A stretch of 64,000 nt of DNA from Mangrovimicrobium sp033283385 (GTDB taxonomy: Bacteria > Pseudomonadota > Gammaproteobacteria > Pseudomonadales > Halieaceae). Positions 13,406 to 22,258 of the stretch are shown here, one piece after another; within the stretch, counting starts at the first letter, position 1, and every line of letters begins with the position of its first letter. The notes beneath the pieces were generated by a model. It had not been told where the DNA came from. It was given only the letters and a program-made list of their open reading frames with translations, and made no database searches. The position numbers were made by a program, and so were the translations under genes. Location of the stretch: positions 1 through 64,000 of the forward strand of contig JAWMQQ010000001.1 in the NCBI GenBank assembly GCA_033283385.1. Reading direction: 5' to 3'.

Positions 13406-13802
13406 CTGCAGCTGCAACAACATCACGCTGGCCTGGCGGAATATCGATTTCAGCCTGGTGCCGCGGCGCTGTGGCTGCGAGTACTGTTGTGCCAGGGGCG
13501 CGGAGTATGTGTCAAAGTCCGGAACCGCGGTGGAGGTGGTAATCCGCAATCCCGGGCTGCACAAAACGGTCACGCACGGCAGCGGGCAGGCACTGTTCCA
13601 CGAGTGCGCCAATTGCGCGTGCCTGGTGTTCGTCTCGGTGGATATCGAGGGTGAACTATACTGTGCCATCAACGCGGTGTGCCTTGACGACCGGGCACGC
13701 TTCCCGCAAGCCGTAGCCGTGAATTTCAGCGAACAGGAGCCGCAGTCGAAGCTGCAGCGGTGGCGGGACAACTGGTGTCGGCCGCTGGTGATACGCAGCT
13801 GA
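13380..13802 (+). CDS. GFA/CENP-V family zinc protein (140 aa)
   Basis: A glutathione-dependent formaldehyde-activating enzyme-like (GFA) fold. The zinc ligands are visible: GSCSCNNI near the start, the CGCEYC cluster, and HECANCAC in the second half. Members bind structural and catalytic zinc; many are not true formaldehyde enzymes, so the substrate is open. The ATG at 13380 overlaps the end of the acetyltransferase gene by 26 bp, which implies coupled translation. Length is normal for the family. Confidence 0.85.
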   Translation: MRPMTLRGSCSCNNITLAWRNIDFSLVPRRCGCEYCCARGAEYVSKSGTAVEVVIRNPGLHKTVTHGSGQALFHECANCACLVFVSVDIEGELYCAINAVCLDDRARFPQAVAVNFSEQEPQSKLQRWRDNWCRPLVIRS

Positions 13803-13866
13803 ACACCGGTAATACCAGGTATTTGCAACAGGCCAGTAGCCAGCCGGCCGCGGTGAGAAAGAATTT

Positions 13867-14196
13867 ATGGATTGGAAGAGCAGCGCCGTCGCCATTTCCT
13901 GGGTCGCGATCTTTATCGGCTTCCTGACCCTGGGCGCCGCCGGTTCGGCACGCGTGGTTCATTCCGTGGACCTGCAGACCGGCCGGCAGAGTTACGAGCG
14001 CTATGTTTACGGGCTGCTGATCAGGCCGATATCCAACGAGGCGCCCAGCGCCTGTGCCCACTGGAAGAACCCGCAGCCCGGGCGCGAGGGCATGGCAGTC
14101 GTCAGTATCTGCAAGCTGCTGTTCGGTTGCGAATTCAACAACACGACCTTGATGGAAGCGGGCTGCGCTGGCGATGCCGGCTCCGGTTCCGTGTGA
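13867..14196 (+). CDS. Membrane-anchored protein of unknown function (109 aa)
   Basis: An N-terminal membrane segment (residues 8-27) is followed by a polar region of about 80 residues with three cysteines (SACAHW, ISCKLLFGC type spacing) and CAGDAG at the end, probably periplasmic. No family recognised. The next gene's ATG lies 28 bp after its stop, so the two may be co-transcribed. The AGAAAG upstream is only a weak ribosome binding site. Confidence 0.6.
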   Translation: MDWKSSAVAISWVAIFIGFLTLGAAGSARVVHSVDLQTGRQSYERYVYGLLIRPISNEAPSACAHWKNPQPGREGMAVVSICKLLFGCEFNNTTLMEAGCAGDAGSGSV

Positions 14197-14224
14197 CGAT
14201 CCACTTGCTCCGGAACACGAACTC

Positions 14225-14587
14225 ATGGAAAAGGTAGCAGGAATAGGCGGGTTGTTCTTCCGCGCGGAAAATCCCGTCCAGCTCGCCCAGTGGTACGAGG
14301 AGCACCTGGGCATCCCGCAGGTGCCCACGAGCTACGACGAGGACTCCTGGGGGCAGGAGGCGGGGCCAACGGTCTTTGCGCCGTTCTCCATGGATACCGA
14401 GTATTTCGGCCGCCCGGAGCAGGCGTGGATGATCAATTTTCGTGTCAGGGATCTCGCCGCCATGGTTGCCCAGCTGCAGGCCGCGGGCATCGAGGTACAG
14501 GTGGATCCGGAGGAATATCCCAACGGCGTTTTCGCCCGCCTGCACGACCCGGAAGGCAACCCCATCGAGCTGTGGGAGCCGCGCTGA
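14225..14587 (+). CDS. VOC/glyoxalase family protein (120 aa)
   Basis: A single VOC module: strand GIGGLFFRAENPVQLAQWYE, a middle acidic loop, INFRVRDLAAMVAQLQAAGI and the closing VFARLHDPEGNPIELWEP. The terminal glutamate (IELWE) is the usual metal ligand, but the first position has no histidine in the strand (GLFFR), so the metal site may be incomplete. Such proteins range from lactoylglutathione lyase-like enzymes to antibiotic-binding proteins. The ATG at 14225 is chosen because it starts right before the first conserved strand. Confidence 0.82.
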   Translation: MEKVAGIGGLFFRAENPVQLAQWYEEHLGIPQVPTSYDEDSWGQEAGPTVFAPFSMDTEYFGRPEQAWMINFRVRDLAAMVAQLQAAGIEVQVDPEEYPNGVFARLHDPEGNPIELWEPR

Positions 14588-14658
14588 CTTTTTTCACAAA
14601 TCCCTTCTTTTTTCTTGCGGCCGCCAGCGAATCGGTTTAATTACTGGAATCGTAACCC

Positions 14659-14677
14659 GCCCGCGTAATGCGCGGGC
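14659..14677. repeat. Short perfect hairpin between genes
   Basis: GCCCGCG and CGCGGGC with a five-base loop, in the gap between the VOC gene and the next small gene. There is no T-run after it, so it is not a standard terminator; it may act on the mRNA of the next gene. Confidence 0.4.
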
Positions 14678-14759
14678 AGGCACATCACCGTGTGTTCGCG
14701 GCCACCGGAGTGGTCCGCGCGATGAGGAGTAACACAGGTCGACAACAGGAGGTGACCTT

Positions 14760-14924
14760 ATGATTACGCCGTATGTGCTGGTAGCGCTCTGGATTCTCAG
14801 TGGTGGCATCGCCTGGAAGGTCGCGACCAACCGCCAGGGCAGCCGTACCTTCTGGGCGTTGTTCGGCCAGGTCTTCGGGCCCTTCGCAATTCCCTTCGCC
14901 TACCTTACCAACCCGCAATCCTGA
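14760..14924 (+). CDS. Small hydrophobic protein (54 aa)
   Basis: A compact frame with a near-perfect ribosome binding site, AGGAGGTGA at 14748-14756, four bases before the ATG. The product has one clear membrane segment at residues 4-19 (YVLVALWILSGGIAWK) and a second hydrophobic region after RTFWALFGQVFGPFAIP. The segment with a basic break and a proline near the end suggests two membrane passes. Small proteins of this look are common and largely uncharacterised. I judge it real because of the strong start signal and a 5' leader of over 150 bp. Confidence 0.7.
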   Translation: MITPYVLVALWILSGGIAWKVATNRQGSRTFWALFGQVFGPFAIPFAYLTNPQS

Positions 14925-15046
14925 CCGCACCGCGTTACGCGGTGGCGATGGATACCCCGGGGAGGTGTTCAGCTCGGCTGCATAAAATGCGATAGTGGCG
15001 ATCCGGTCGATAAGGCCGGGAAACGCCGCAGTCCGCAGGAGACCAA

Positions 15047-15520
15047 ATGCAGATCTGGGTCGACGCCGACGCCTGTCCGGTCGTCATCAAGGAAATTCTT
15101 TTTCGCGCGGCTCAGCGCACGCAGGTGCAGGTTACCCTGGTGGCCAACCACGCCATGCGGGTGCCGCCCACGCCGCTGGTGAAGTTCCTGCATGTCGCGT
15201 CGGGATTCGACAGTGCCGATGACGAGATCGTCGCACGGGTGGCGGCGGGGGACCTGGTGATCACCAGCGACATCCCGCTGGCCTCGGAGGCCATCGACAA
15301 GGGCGCCGAGGTGCTGAGCCCGCGCGGCGAGCGCCTGACCACGGACAACATCAAGGCGCGGCTCAACATGCGCGACTTCCTCGATACCCTGCGCTCCAGC
15401 GGCATCGAGTCCGGCGGCCCGCCTGCCCTGGGCCAGGCCGACCGCCAGCAGTTCGCCAATCACCTCGACCGCTTTCTCGCGCGGCACAAGCCACAGGCCG
15501 GGAGCAACAATGGAAGCTGA
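15047..15520 (+). CDS. yaiI: YaiI/YqxD family (UPF0178, DUF188) protein (157 aa)
   Basis: The N-terminus QIWVDADACPVVIKEILFRA is the hallmark of the UPF0178 family, which has a PIN-like fold with conserved aspartates (DADACP and the later DEIV and TSDIPLA). The role is not firmly established. Full length. CAGGAGAC at 15036-15043 is the ribosome binding site. The 3' end overlaps the start of the methyltransferase gene by 11 bp, so the pair is probably co-translated. Confidence 0.92.
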   Translation: MQIWVDADACPVVIKEILFRAAQRTQVQVTLVANHAMRVPPTPLVKFLHVASGFDSADDEIVARVAAGDLVITSDIPLASEAIDKGAEVLSPRGERLTTDNIKARLNMRDFLDTLRSSGIESGGPPALGQADRQQFANHLDRFLARHKPQAGSNNGS

Positions 15521-16148
15521 ATTCTGGAAGGCCAAGTGGGATGCCAACGACATCGGCTTCCACGCGGACGCGACCAATCCCCACCTGCTCGCGCACTTCG
15601 ATGCGCTGGAGCTGGACGCGGGGAGCCGCATCCTGCTGCCGCTGTGTGGCAAGACCCTGGACATCGCCTGGCTGCTGTCCCGCGGATACCGGGTGGCGGG
15701 AATCGAGCTGGTCGAACCGGCGGTGTTGCAGTTGTTCGACGAGCTGGGCGTGGAGCCTGTCGTGAGCGAGCACGGGCCGGTGCGGCGTTTTGCCGCCGGC
15801 ACCCTGGATATCTACGCCGGGGATATCTTCGACGTGGACGCGCAACTGCTCGGCCCGGTCGATGCCGTCTACGACCGCGCGGCGCTGGTCGCGCTGCCGG
15901 AAAATGTGCGCGCGGATTACACGGCACACCTGCGCGAGATCAGCGCCAACGCGCCGCAATTGCTGGTCGCCTACGTCTACGACCAGGCGCTCGCCGCCGG
16001 GCCGCCGTTTTCCGTCAGCGACGAGGAGGTGTCGCGGCACTACGCCGGCCACTACCGTTTGCAGCGACTGGCGGCGGAGCCTGTGCCGGGCGGGCTGAAG
16101 GGCAAGTACCCGGCCGAGGAGCACGTCTGGCTGCTGGCCGATGTATGA
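15510..16148 (+). CDS. tpm: Thiopurine S-methyltransferase (212 aa)
   Basis: A cytoplasmic SAM-dependent methyltransferase of the TPMT family, which in bacteria also detoxifies tellurite and selenite. Recognised by EFWKAKWDANDIGFHAD at the start, the SAM loop ILLPLCGKTLDIAWLLSRGY, GIELVEPAV and the conserved YDRAALVALPENVRADY. Full length, with no disruption. The start overlaps yaiI by 11 bp, and its own end overlaps the next gene by 8 bp, which makes a tight three-gene unit. Confidence 0.92.
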   Translation: MEAEFWKAKWDANDIGFHADATNPHLLAHFDALELDAGSRILLPLCGKTLDIAWLLSRGYRVAGIELVEPAVLQLFDELGVEPVVSEHGPVRRFAAGTLDIYAGDIFDVDAQLLGPVDAVYDRAALVALPENVRADYTAHLREISANAPQLLVAYVYDQALAAGPPFSVSDEEVSRHYAGHYRLQRLAAEPVPGGLKGKYPAEEHVWLLADV

Positions 16149-16722
16149 CGCGCGGTGTGACATCCTCGCCCCGGGAGTGCACCGCTACCTGCCCACGCGC
16201 AACGGCTCGCCCATCGCCTTCAGCGAGGTGCTCGAGCTCTGGCAGCGTGACGCGGCCTTCCGCGATGCTTTCCTCGCCCTGCTGACCGAGTCGCCCTTCA
16301 CCGCCTACCGCTGGGAGACACCCTACCTCAGCCGGGCTGGCGCCGGGCGCGATTTCCAGTTCGTACTGCTGGATTCGCCCTGGCTGGCCGTGCCGCCCGA
16401 CACTCACAGCTTTGCACCCTATCTCAGCGTCGGGGACGAGGACGTGGTGTGCTTCGACAACCTCGGCGGCGACGCCCGCCTGGTCGTCCCCACACCGCGC
16501 GCGGCCGACGACATCTACCCGCACCTGGCGTCCTTCGTCCGCGGCGCGCCCGCTGCACAGGTGCATGCGCTGTGGGCTATAGTGGGACGAGCCACGCTGG
16601 AAACGCTGGCGCAGCGGCCGCTGTGGCTGAGCACGGCGGGCGGTGGGGTCGCCTGGCTGCACGTGCGGCTGGACCAGCGGCCCAAATACTATGGTCACGC
16701 CGCCTACCGCGGGCGCGAATAA
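16141..16722 (+). CDS. Conserved hypothetical protein, DUF6940-like (193 aa)
   Basis: A soluble protein without signal peptide. The C-terminal part has a strongly patterned stretch (VCFDNLGGDARLVVPTP, then YPHLASFVRGAP, then GVAWLHVRLDQRPKYYGH) that I associate with the DUF6940 family; the name should be checked. No biochemical function is known to me. The start overlaps the tpm gene by 8 bp. Histidines and aromatic residues near the end (HLASF, WLHVRLD, KYYGH) could form an active site, but this is speculation. Confidence 0.75.
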   Translation: MYDARCDILAPGVHRYLPTRNGSPIAFSEVLELWQRDAAFRDAFLALLTESPFTAYRWETPYLSRAGAGRDFQFVLLDSPWLAVPPDTHSFAPYLSVGDEDVVCFDNLGGDARLVVPTPRAADDIYPHLASFVRGAPAAQVHALWAIVGRATLETLAQRPLWLSTAGGGVAWLHVRLDQRPKYYGHAAYRGRE

Positions 16723-16748
16723 TCACAGCAAACCGGGAGATCCAGGCC

Positions 16749-17474
16749 TTGTCGGACCAACGCAAGATCGCGCTGCTTATCGACTGCGATAATGTCAGCC
16801 ACAATTCTATAGAGGGCGTGCTCGAGGAGCTGTCCAAGCTGGGCATGGTGAACGTGCGCCACGCCCACGGCGACTGGAACAACCCCTCGCTGTCCGGCTG
16901 GCGCGATAAGCTGCACCCCAACGCCATCCGCCCGATGCAGCAGTTCGCCTACACCAAGGGCAAGAACGCCACCGACTCGGCGATGATCATCGACGCCATG
17001 GACTTGCTCTACAGCGACTCGGTGGACGCCTTCGCGCTGATGACCAGCGACAGCGACTTCACCCCGCTGGTGATGCGCCTGCTGGAAAGCGGCCTGACGG
17101 TCTACGGTTTCGGCGCGAAGAAAACTCCGCAGCCCTTCGTCGACGCCTGCTCCTCGTTCATCTACACGGAGAACCTCGAGCCGCAGAAGGAGGACAAGAA
17201 GGGCGAGAAGCCCACTCCGAAGGCACCGCGTGCGCAGCTGCGGCAGGATGCGGGACTGGTGAAGCTGCTGCGCACGGCGGTGGAGCAGGCGGCGGAGGAC
17301 GACGGTTGGGCTGCGGTAGGCGACGTCGGGAACCTGCTGCGCAACCATCGTTCCTTCAACACGGTCAACTACGGCTACAAGAAGCTGAGCGACCTGATCA
17401 AGGCCACCGACCTGTTCGAGGTGGAGATGCGCAGCGGCGGCAGCGCCATGTACATCAGGGACAAACGGAAGTAA
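16749..17474 (+). CDS. NYN domain protein with C-terminal OST-HTH/LOTUS-like domain (241 aa)
   Basis: The NYN (PIN-like) domain spans residues 5-145: ALLIDCDNVSHN at the start, GKNATDSAMIIDAMDLLY, and ALMTSDSDFTPLVMRL carry the acidic residues expected to bind metal for RNA cleavage. Residues from about 165 to the end (DAGLVKLLRTAVEQAAED, then VGNLLRNH, YGYKKLSDLIKA) look like an OST-HTH/LOTUS RNA-binding domain. The start is a TTG at 16749 with GGGAGA at 16736-16741; the frame is open far upstream but only as a shadow. It is probably a single-strand RNA nuclease or RNA-binding regulator. Confidence 0.88.
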   Translation: MSDQRKIALLIDCDNVSHNSIEGVLEELSKLGMVNVRHAHGDWNNPSLSGWRDKLHPNAIRPMQQFAYTKGKNATDSAMIIDAMDLLYSDSVDAFALMTSDSDFTPLVMRLLESGLTVYGFGAKKTPQPFVDACSSFIYTENLEPQKEDKKGEKPTPKAPRAQLRQDAGLVKLLRTAVEQAAEDDGWAAVGDVGNLLRNHRSFNTVNYGYKKLSDLIKATDLFEVEMRSGGSAMYIRDKRK

Positions 17475-17486
17475 CCACCCGTGCAC

Positions 17487-17810
17487 ATGCTGTTGATAGT
17501 GCTCCTGGCGCTCACGCCAACCCTGGCCCGGGCCGGCAGCGACTGGTCCGGCAAGGTGACCCTGATCAAGGCGTCGACGGTATCCCCGGCGATCCTGTTC
17601 CAGCTCTCGGGCAAACTCCGGGGCGCGGACCGCTGCAACGAGTACGGCATGTACGCCATCGACCTCAGCGCCCCGGGCGGCAATGCGCTGTTCGAATTGC
17701 TGGTCCACGCCTATGTGTACGACCTGTCGGTCCAGGCGAGCAGCCTCGGCACGTGTGCGGTGTACTGGAAGGCTGAAGGGGTGAAGGAACTGATCCTGCA
17801 AAAAGAATAA
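17487..17810 (+). CDS. Exported protein of unknown function (107 aa)
   Basis: A signal peptide (residues 1-17, cleavage near LARAGS) leads to a small periplasmic domain of about 90 residues with two cysteines (DRCNEY and GTCAVYW) that likely pair. The domain looks beta-rich (GKVTLIKASTVSPAILFQL). A GTG six bases upstream (17481) would add two residues. No family is recognised. It lies 12 bp after the NYN gene and 11 bp before the esterase gene, so it is part of the same run. Confidence 0.65.
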   Translation: MLLIVLLALTPTLARAGSDWSGKVTLIKASTVSPAILFQLSGKLRGADRCNEYGMYAIDLSAPGGNALFELLVHAYVYDLSVQASSLGTCAVYWKAEGVKELILQKE

Positions 17811-17821
17811 CGGGGACGACG

Positions 17822-18748
17822 ATGGACAAAATCAGGCTGCACCCGGAGCTGCGCGACACCTACGCGCGCATTCCCGCCGTGCCTTTCCACAACCCGCTGC
17901 TGGAGCGTGTCCTGCGTGTCGCCATGCGGCTGCGGCCGAATCGCGGCGAGCGCCTGCCCGGTGTTGCGGTGACGGACGAGGCGCTCAGCCACGGCGCCGT
18001 GCGCATTTACCGGCCGGAATCCGGCGCCGTCGCCGCGGCTCTGCTGTGGATACACGGCGGGGGCTACATCATGGGCAATACCGGGGTGAACGACCGCGAG
18101 TGCTGTGCGCTGGCCGCGCAACTGGGCCTCACTGTGGTCTCCGTGGATTACCGCCTGGCACCGAAACACCCCTTTCCCGCCCCGCTGGACGATTGCCTGG
18201 AGGGCTGGCATTTCCTGCAGGCGCGCGCCGCCCGCTGGGGGGTGGACCCCGCACGGGTCGCCATCATGGGGCAGAGCGCCGGCGGAGGCCTGGCGGCGGC
18301 CCTGGCTCAGCGCATCGCGGATGGCGGCGGCGTGCAGCCGGCGGCGCAGGTGCTGATGTACCCGATGCTGGACGATCGCACCGCCCTGGACGATGCGCTC
18401 ACCGCGCAGAAGCACTTCCTCTGGAACAACCGCAACAACCGCGGCGGCTGGAGCTGGTATCTCGGGCAAAGCGCCGGCTCGGCGCAGGTGCCGGACTACG
18501 CAGTACCCGCTCGTCGCGCGGATCTGGGCGGCCTGGCGCCCGCCTGGATCGGCGTCGGCGACCTGGACCTGTTCTATGCCGAGGATGTCGACTACGCTGA
18601 ACGACTGGAGGCGGCCGGTGTGCGCTGCGACCTGCATGTCACTGCGGGAGCGCCACACGCCTTCGACCTCCTGGTGCCGGGCTCGATGCCCTCGCGGCAG
18701 ATGCTGGCGGACTGCTACCGGTTTATTGGAGAGCTGCTGTGCCTGTGA
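17822..18748 (+). CDS. Alpha/beta hydrolase, hormone-sensitive lipase family esterase (308 aa)
   Basis: HSL-type (family IV) carboxylesterase. The oxyanion hole motif is IHGGGYIMGN, the nucleophile elbow is GQSAGGGLAAAL with serine at the centre, and the acid and histidine of the triad lie in GVGDLDLFYAEDVDYA and APHAFDLL. Length is typical. No signal peptide, so it is cytoplasmic. GGGGACG upstream is the ribosome binding site. The end overlaps the start of the SMP-30-like gene by 10 bp. Its natural ester substrate is unknown. Confidence 0.88.
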   Translation: MDKIRLHPELRDTYARIPAVPFHNPLLERVLRVAMRLRPNRGERLPGVAVTDEALSHGAVRIYRPESGAVAAALLWIHGGGYIMGNTGVNDRECCALAAQLGLTVVSVDYRLAPKHPFPAPLDDCLEGWHFLQARAARWGVDPARVAIMGQSAGGGLAAALAQRIADGGGVQPAAQVLMYPMLDDRTALDDALTAQKHFLWNNRNNRGGWSWYLGQSAGSAQVPDYAVPARRADLGGLAPAWIGVGDLDLFYAEDVDYAERLEAAGVRCDLHVTAGAPHAFDLLVPGSMPSRQMLADCYRFIGELLCL

Positions 18749-19767
18749 TACTCGCGATCCTGCTGTGTTGCCTGCCGCTGTACGCACTGGCGGCGGAGCC
18801 CGACGAGGGCCAGTGGATCGACGTGCCCAACGCGGAGGATCTCGCGGCGCTGCCCGGCGGACGCTGGGTGGTCGCCTCCAGCATGCCCGGCGGCGACCTG
18901 CAGCACGGCGCGCTCTACCTGGTGGACACCCGCAGCGACCGGGCGCGCATCGCCTACGCCGGCGGCGGCGCCAGCACCCACAGCGCCTGGCCGTCCTGCG
19001 GCGGTCCGGTGAGCCACGACCAGTTCTCGCCGCACGGGATCGCGGTACAGACGCTCGCTGCCGGCGGAGCCACCCTGTTCGTGGTCAACCACGGCCGGCG
19101 GGAATCGGTGGAGGTGTTCAAGGTAAGCGCCTCGGAGATGCCGATGCTGCTGTGGCAGGGTTGCATCCCCCTGCCCATGGGGGCGGTGGGCAATGCGGTC
19201 GCCGTGACGCCCCAGGGGCAGATATTCCTTACCAACACCGGCAACCTGCTCAGCGGCGTGGAGAAGGGCGAGCGGCGCATGGGCGAGGTGCTGGAGTGGA
19301 GCCGCACCAGCGGCTGGCGCAGCGTCACCGCGGAGCCGGTCTACTCGCCCAACGGCCTGCTGGTATCGGACGACGGCAACACCCTGTTCGTCAACTCCTG
19401 GGCGGCAGGGCAGGTACTGAAGCTGGCCCGGACCCCGCAGGGTGTGCAGCGGGAACTGCTCTCCCTGCCGTTCCTGCCGGACAACCTGCGCTGGGCGCCG
19501 GGCGGCGTGATTCTCGTCACCGGCATGAGCGGCCCGGTCGAGGCGGTGGCGCAGTGCTTTGCCGGCAAGGGGCCCTGCGACACCATTCCCACCGGCATTG
19601 CGCGCCTGCAGGTCGAGCCGTGGAAGCTACAGTGCCGGCGCGAACTGCGCCTGCCCCTGGGCACCGTGAGTATCGCCGTGGGCGACGATCTCTGGGTTGG
19701 CCCGGTGCGCGGCGAGGGCATCCGCCTGCTGCCGCGCGGCTGGTCGGACTGGGCCGGCTGCGGCTGA
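18739..19767 (+). CDS. Exported SMP-30/arylesterase-like beta-propeller protein (342 aa)
   Basis: A signal peptide (residues 1-18, cleavage near ALAAEP) precedes a six-bladed propeller-type domain related to SMP-30, gluconolactonase and paraoxonase. Marks are SPHGIAVQTL, LFVVNHGRRESVEVFKV, YSPNGLLVSDDGNTLFVNSW and LPDNLRWAPGG; the asparagines and histidine at these places are the calcium and active-site residues in paraoxonases. The start is a GTG at 18739 overlapping the esterase gene. It may hydrolyse lactones or aryl esters in the periplasm, possibly together with the esterase. Confidence 0.78.
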   Translation: MPVILAILLCCLPLYALAAEPDEGQWIDVPNAEDLAALPGGRWVVASSMPGGDLQHGALYLVDTRSDRARIAYAGGGASTHSAWPSCGGPVSHDQFSPHGIAVQTLAAGGATLFVVNHGRRESVEVFKVSASEMPMLLWQGCIPLPMGAVGNAVAVTPQGQIFLTNTGNLLSGVEKGERRMGEVLEWSRTSGWRSVTAEPVYSPNGLLVSDDGNTLFVNSWAAGQVLKLARTPQGVQRELLSLPFLPDNLRWAPGGVILVTGMSGPVEAVAQCFAGKGPCDTIPTGIARLQVEPWKLQCRRELRLPLGTVSIAVGDDLWVGPVRGEGIRLLPRGWSDWAGCG

Positions 19768-19794
19768 CGACCGCCGGCTGGCCCAGGTGCGGCC

Positions 19795-20553
19795 CTACAG
19801 CGCCGAGGCTCCGCCATCCACCGCGATCGCCTGCCCCGTCAGGTAGCTGTTTTCCGGCGCGATCAGCATCAACATGGCCTGCACGATTTCCTCCGGTTCA
19901 CCCAGGCGCTTCATCGGCGATCTGTCGGCGAGGAACTCGCGGGTGCCGGCGTCGATGCCCTCGGTCACCAGCGGCGTGGGGCTGAAGTATGGGCAGATGG
20001 CGTTCACGCGGATATTGTTCCTGGCGTACTCCAGCGCCGCGGTGCGCGTGAGCCCGACCACGGCGTGCTTGGCGGCGCAGTAGGCGGCCAGTTTCGGCGC
20101 CCCGCCGATGCCTGCCTTCGAGGCCACGTTGAGGATGGTGCCGCCCTCCTGCGCCAGCATCTGCCGCAACTGGTACTTCATGCCGAAGAACACCCCCTTG
20201 GCGTTGACGGCGAAATTGCGGTCCAGGTCGGCCTCGGTAGTGTCCACCAGCGATTTCATCGGCGCGGACATGCCGGCATTGTTGATGGCGATATCGAGCC
20301 GGCCGAAGCGGGCGACCGCGTCTTCCACCAGGCCGGCCATCGCCGGTTCGCTGGTGACGTCGCCGGCGGTGGCAAGCACCTGCGCGCCCGTGTCGCGCAA
20401 GTCCCCTTCGAGCTGCGCCAGGGCGCGGCTATCGAGGTCGCCCAGGACCAGGTGCGCGCCGGCGCCGGCGAGGTGGTGTGACAGCAGCCGGCCGAAGCCG
20501 CCGGCGGCGCCGGTAAGCAGCACCACGCGGCCGCTGAAACTGTTCATCTGCAT
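19795..20553 (-). CDS. Short-chain dehydrogenase/reductase (252 aa)
   Basis: Classical SDR: cofactor loop TGAAGGFGRLLSHHL, NNAGMS, catalytic serine in NVASKAG, and YCAAKHA (Tyr-x-x-x-Lys). The acidic residue after the second strand (GDLDSRA) favours NAD(H) over NADP(H). The first ATG at 20553 and the third codon ATG at 20547 are both possible. It is the last gene of a leftward unit of TonB receptor, acyl-CoA ligase and SDR, so it probably oxidises an alcohol made in that pathway. Confidence 0.9.
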   Translation of the reverse strand: MQMNSFSGRVVLLTGAAGGFGRLLSHHLAGAGAHLVLGDLDSRALAQLEGDLRDTGAQVLATAGDVTSEPAMAGLVEDAVARFGRLDIAINNAGMSAPMKSLVDTTEADLDRNFAVNAKGVFFGMKYQLRQMLAQEGGTILNVASKAGIGGAPKLAAYCAAKHAVVGLTRTAALEYARNNIRVNAICPYFSPTPLVTEGIDAGTREFLADRSPMKRLGEPEEIVQAMLMLIAPENSYLTGQAIAVDGGASAL

Positions 20554-20656
20554 GTGATCGGATTCTCCCTGGGGTAAAAAAACGTGCGGAGCCGGTCCCG
20601 CCCGGCCCGCACGAATGGAGCCAATGGGGGGGCTCCGAGGGTCTGTCTTTCTCGCG

Positions 20657-22255
20657 CTACTGCAACTCCCGGCGCAGGATCTTGCCCACGTTGCTCTTCG
20701 GCAGTGATTCGCGCACCTCGATCAGCGCCGGCAGCTTGTACCCCGTGAGCCGCTCGCGCAGGTAGCCGGCCAGGGCTCCGGTATCGAAATCCGTTCCCGC
20801 CGGCACGACCAGCAGCTTTACCGCCTCGCCGGTGCGCGCATCCGGAACGCCGATCGCCGCGCACTCCATCACCTGTGCATGGGAGGAGGCGACGTCCTCG
20901 ATCTCGGTCGGGTACACGTTGAAGCCGGACACCACGATCATGTCCTTGATGCGATCGACGATGCGCAGGTAGCCGTCCGGCTGTATCACGGCCACATCGC
21001 CGGTGCGCAGCCAGCCGTCCGCGGACAGCACCTCGGCGGTCGCCTCGGGCCGGCCCCAGTAGCCGGCCATCACCTGGGGACCGCGTACGCACAGTTCGCC
21101 GGGCTCTCCGGCAGGCAGGACATTGCCTTCACCATCGATGACGCGCAGCTCGGTGTCCGGAATCGGCAGGCCCACGGTGCCGGCCTGGATGCCGGGGCGC
21201 GGGTTGCTGCTGATGACCGGCGAGGTCTCGGTCATGCCGTAGCCTTCGCCGATTTCGATACCGGTGAGGGCCTGCCATTCGCGGGCGATCTCCGCCGTCA
21301 ACGCCATGCCGCCGGAGGAGGTGTGGCGCAGGTGGCTGAAGTCCAGCTCGCGGAACGCGGGCGTGCGGCACAGGCTGTTGAACAGGGTGTTGATGCCGAC
21401 GAAGCCGGTAAACGGAAAGGGCCGGATCGCATCGGCCACGGACTGCGGGTCGCGCGGATTGGGTATCAGCAGGCTGAGGCCGCCGCGATAAACCAGGCAC
21501 AGGCAGTTCAGGTTGAAGGCGTAGATGTGGTACAGCGGCAGCGGGGCAACGTAGACTTCCTCGCCCTCGAGAAAGGATTCGGCGGCGTGGGTGGTCACCT
21601 GCCGCACGTTGGCCAGCAGGCCGCGGTGGCTGAGCATGGCGCCCTTGGCGACCCCGGTGGTGCCGCCGGTGTACTGCAGGGCGGCGATGTCGTCGGGGTG
21701 TCCCTGCACCTCGCTTGCACTGAGCGCGCGGCCCTGCACCAGCGCGTGCCGGAACGAGACGGTCCCCACGGGGGCGCTGGCGCTCACTGCGGCCCCCTCC
21801 GGGGAAAGTTGCTGCAGGTCCAGGTCGTGGAGGCCCAGGCGGTGCAAATCCAGCGGCGCGGTGGTGAGCACGGTTTCGATACCGGCCTGCGCGGCGGCCG
21901 CGAGGGCCTTGCCCGCCAGGCTGTCGAGCGTCAGCAGGGCCTTCGCGCCCGCGTCGCTGAACTGGTGTTGCAGTTCCCGTTCCGTGTACAGCGGGTTGGT
22001 GTTGACGATAACCAGGCCGGCGCGCAGGGCGCCGAATACCGCCACCGGGTATTGCAACAGGTTGGGCAGGGCGATGGCGATGCGATCGCCCGGCTGCAGG
22101 CTGGTGTGATGCTGCAGCCAGGCGCAGAACGCTTCGCTGAGCTGCTCCAGCTCACGGTAGGAGATGGTCTTGCCCAGGCAGGTGAACGCGGGCCGGCAGG
22201 CGTGGCGCCCACAGGCCCAGCGAAACATCTCCGGCAGCGTCCAGTCCTTGTTCAC
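20657..22255 (-). CDS. AMP-forming acyl-CoA ligase, FadD-like (532 aa)
   Basis: An adenylate-forming enzyme that activates a carboxylic acid to its CoA thioester. The AMP-binding P-loop is YTGGTTGVAKGAMLSHRG; further motifs are GYGMTETSPVIS, DGWLRTGDVAVIQ and the C-terminal catalytic lysine in SLPKSNVGKILRREL. Closest in look to medium/long-chain fatty acid ligases. Its start lies three bases before the stop of the TonB receptor gene, so both are on one transcript. The other genes nearby suggest a branched or unusual acid as substrate. Confidence 0.92.
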   Translation of the reverse strand: MNKDWTLPEMFRWACGRHACRPAFTCLGKTISYRELEQLSEAFCAWLQHHTSLQPGDRIAIALPNLLQYPVAVFGALRAGLVIVNTNPLYTERELQHQFSDAGAKALLTLDSLAGKALAAAAQAGIETVLTTAPLDLHRLGLHDLDLQQLSPEGAAVSASAPVGTVSFRHALVQGRALSASEVQGHPDDIAALQYTGGTTGVAKGAMLSHRGLLANVRQVTTHAAESFLEGEEVYVAPLPLYHIYAFNLNCLCLVYRGGLSLLIPNPRDPQSVADAIRPFPFTGFVGINTLFNSLCRTPAFRELDFSHLRHTSSGGMALTAEIAREWQALTGIEIGEGYGMTETSPVISSNPRPGIQAGTVGLPIPDTELRVIDGEGNVLPAGEPGELCVRGPQVMAGYWGRPEATAEVLSADGWLRTGDVAVIQPDGYLRIVDRIKDMIVVSGFNVYPTEIEDVASSHAQVMECAAIGVPDARTGEAVKLLVVPAGTDFDTGALAGYLRERLTGYKLPALIEVRESLPKSNVGKILRRELQ

Positions 22256-22258
22256 CGC

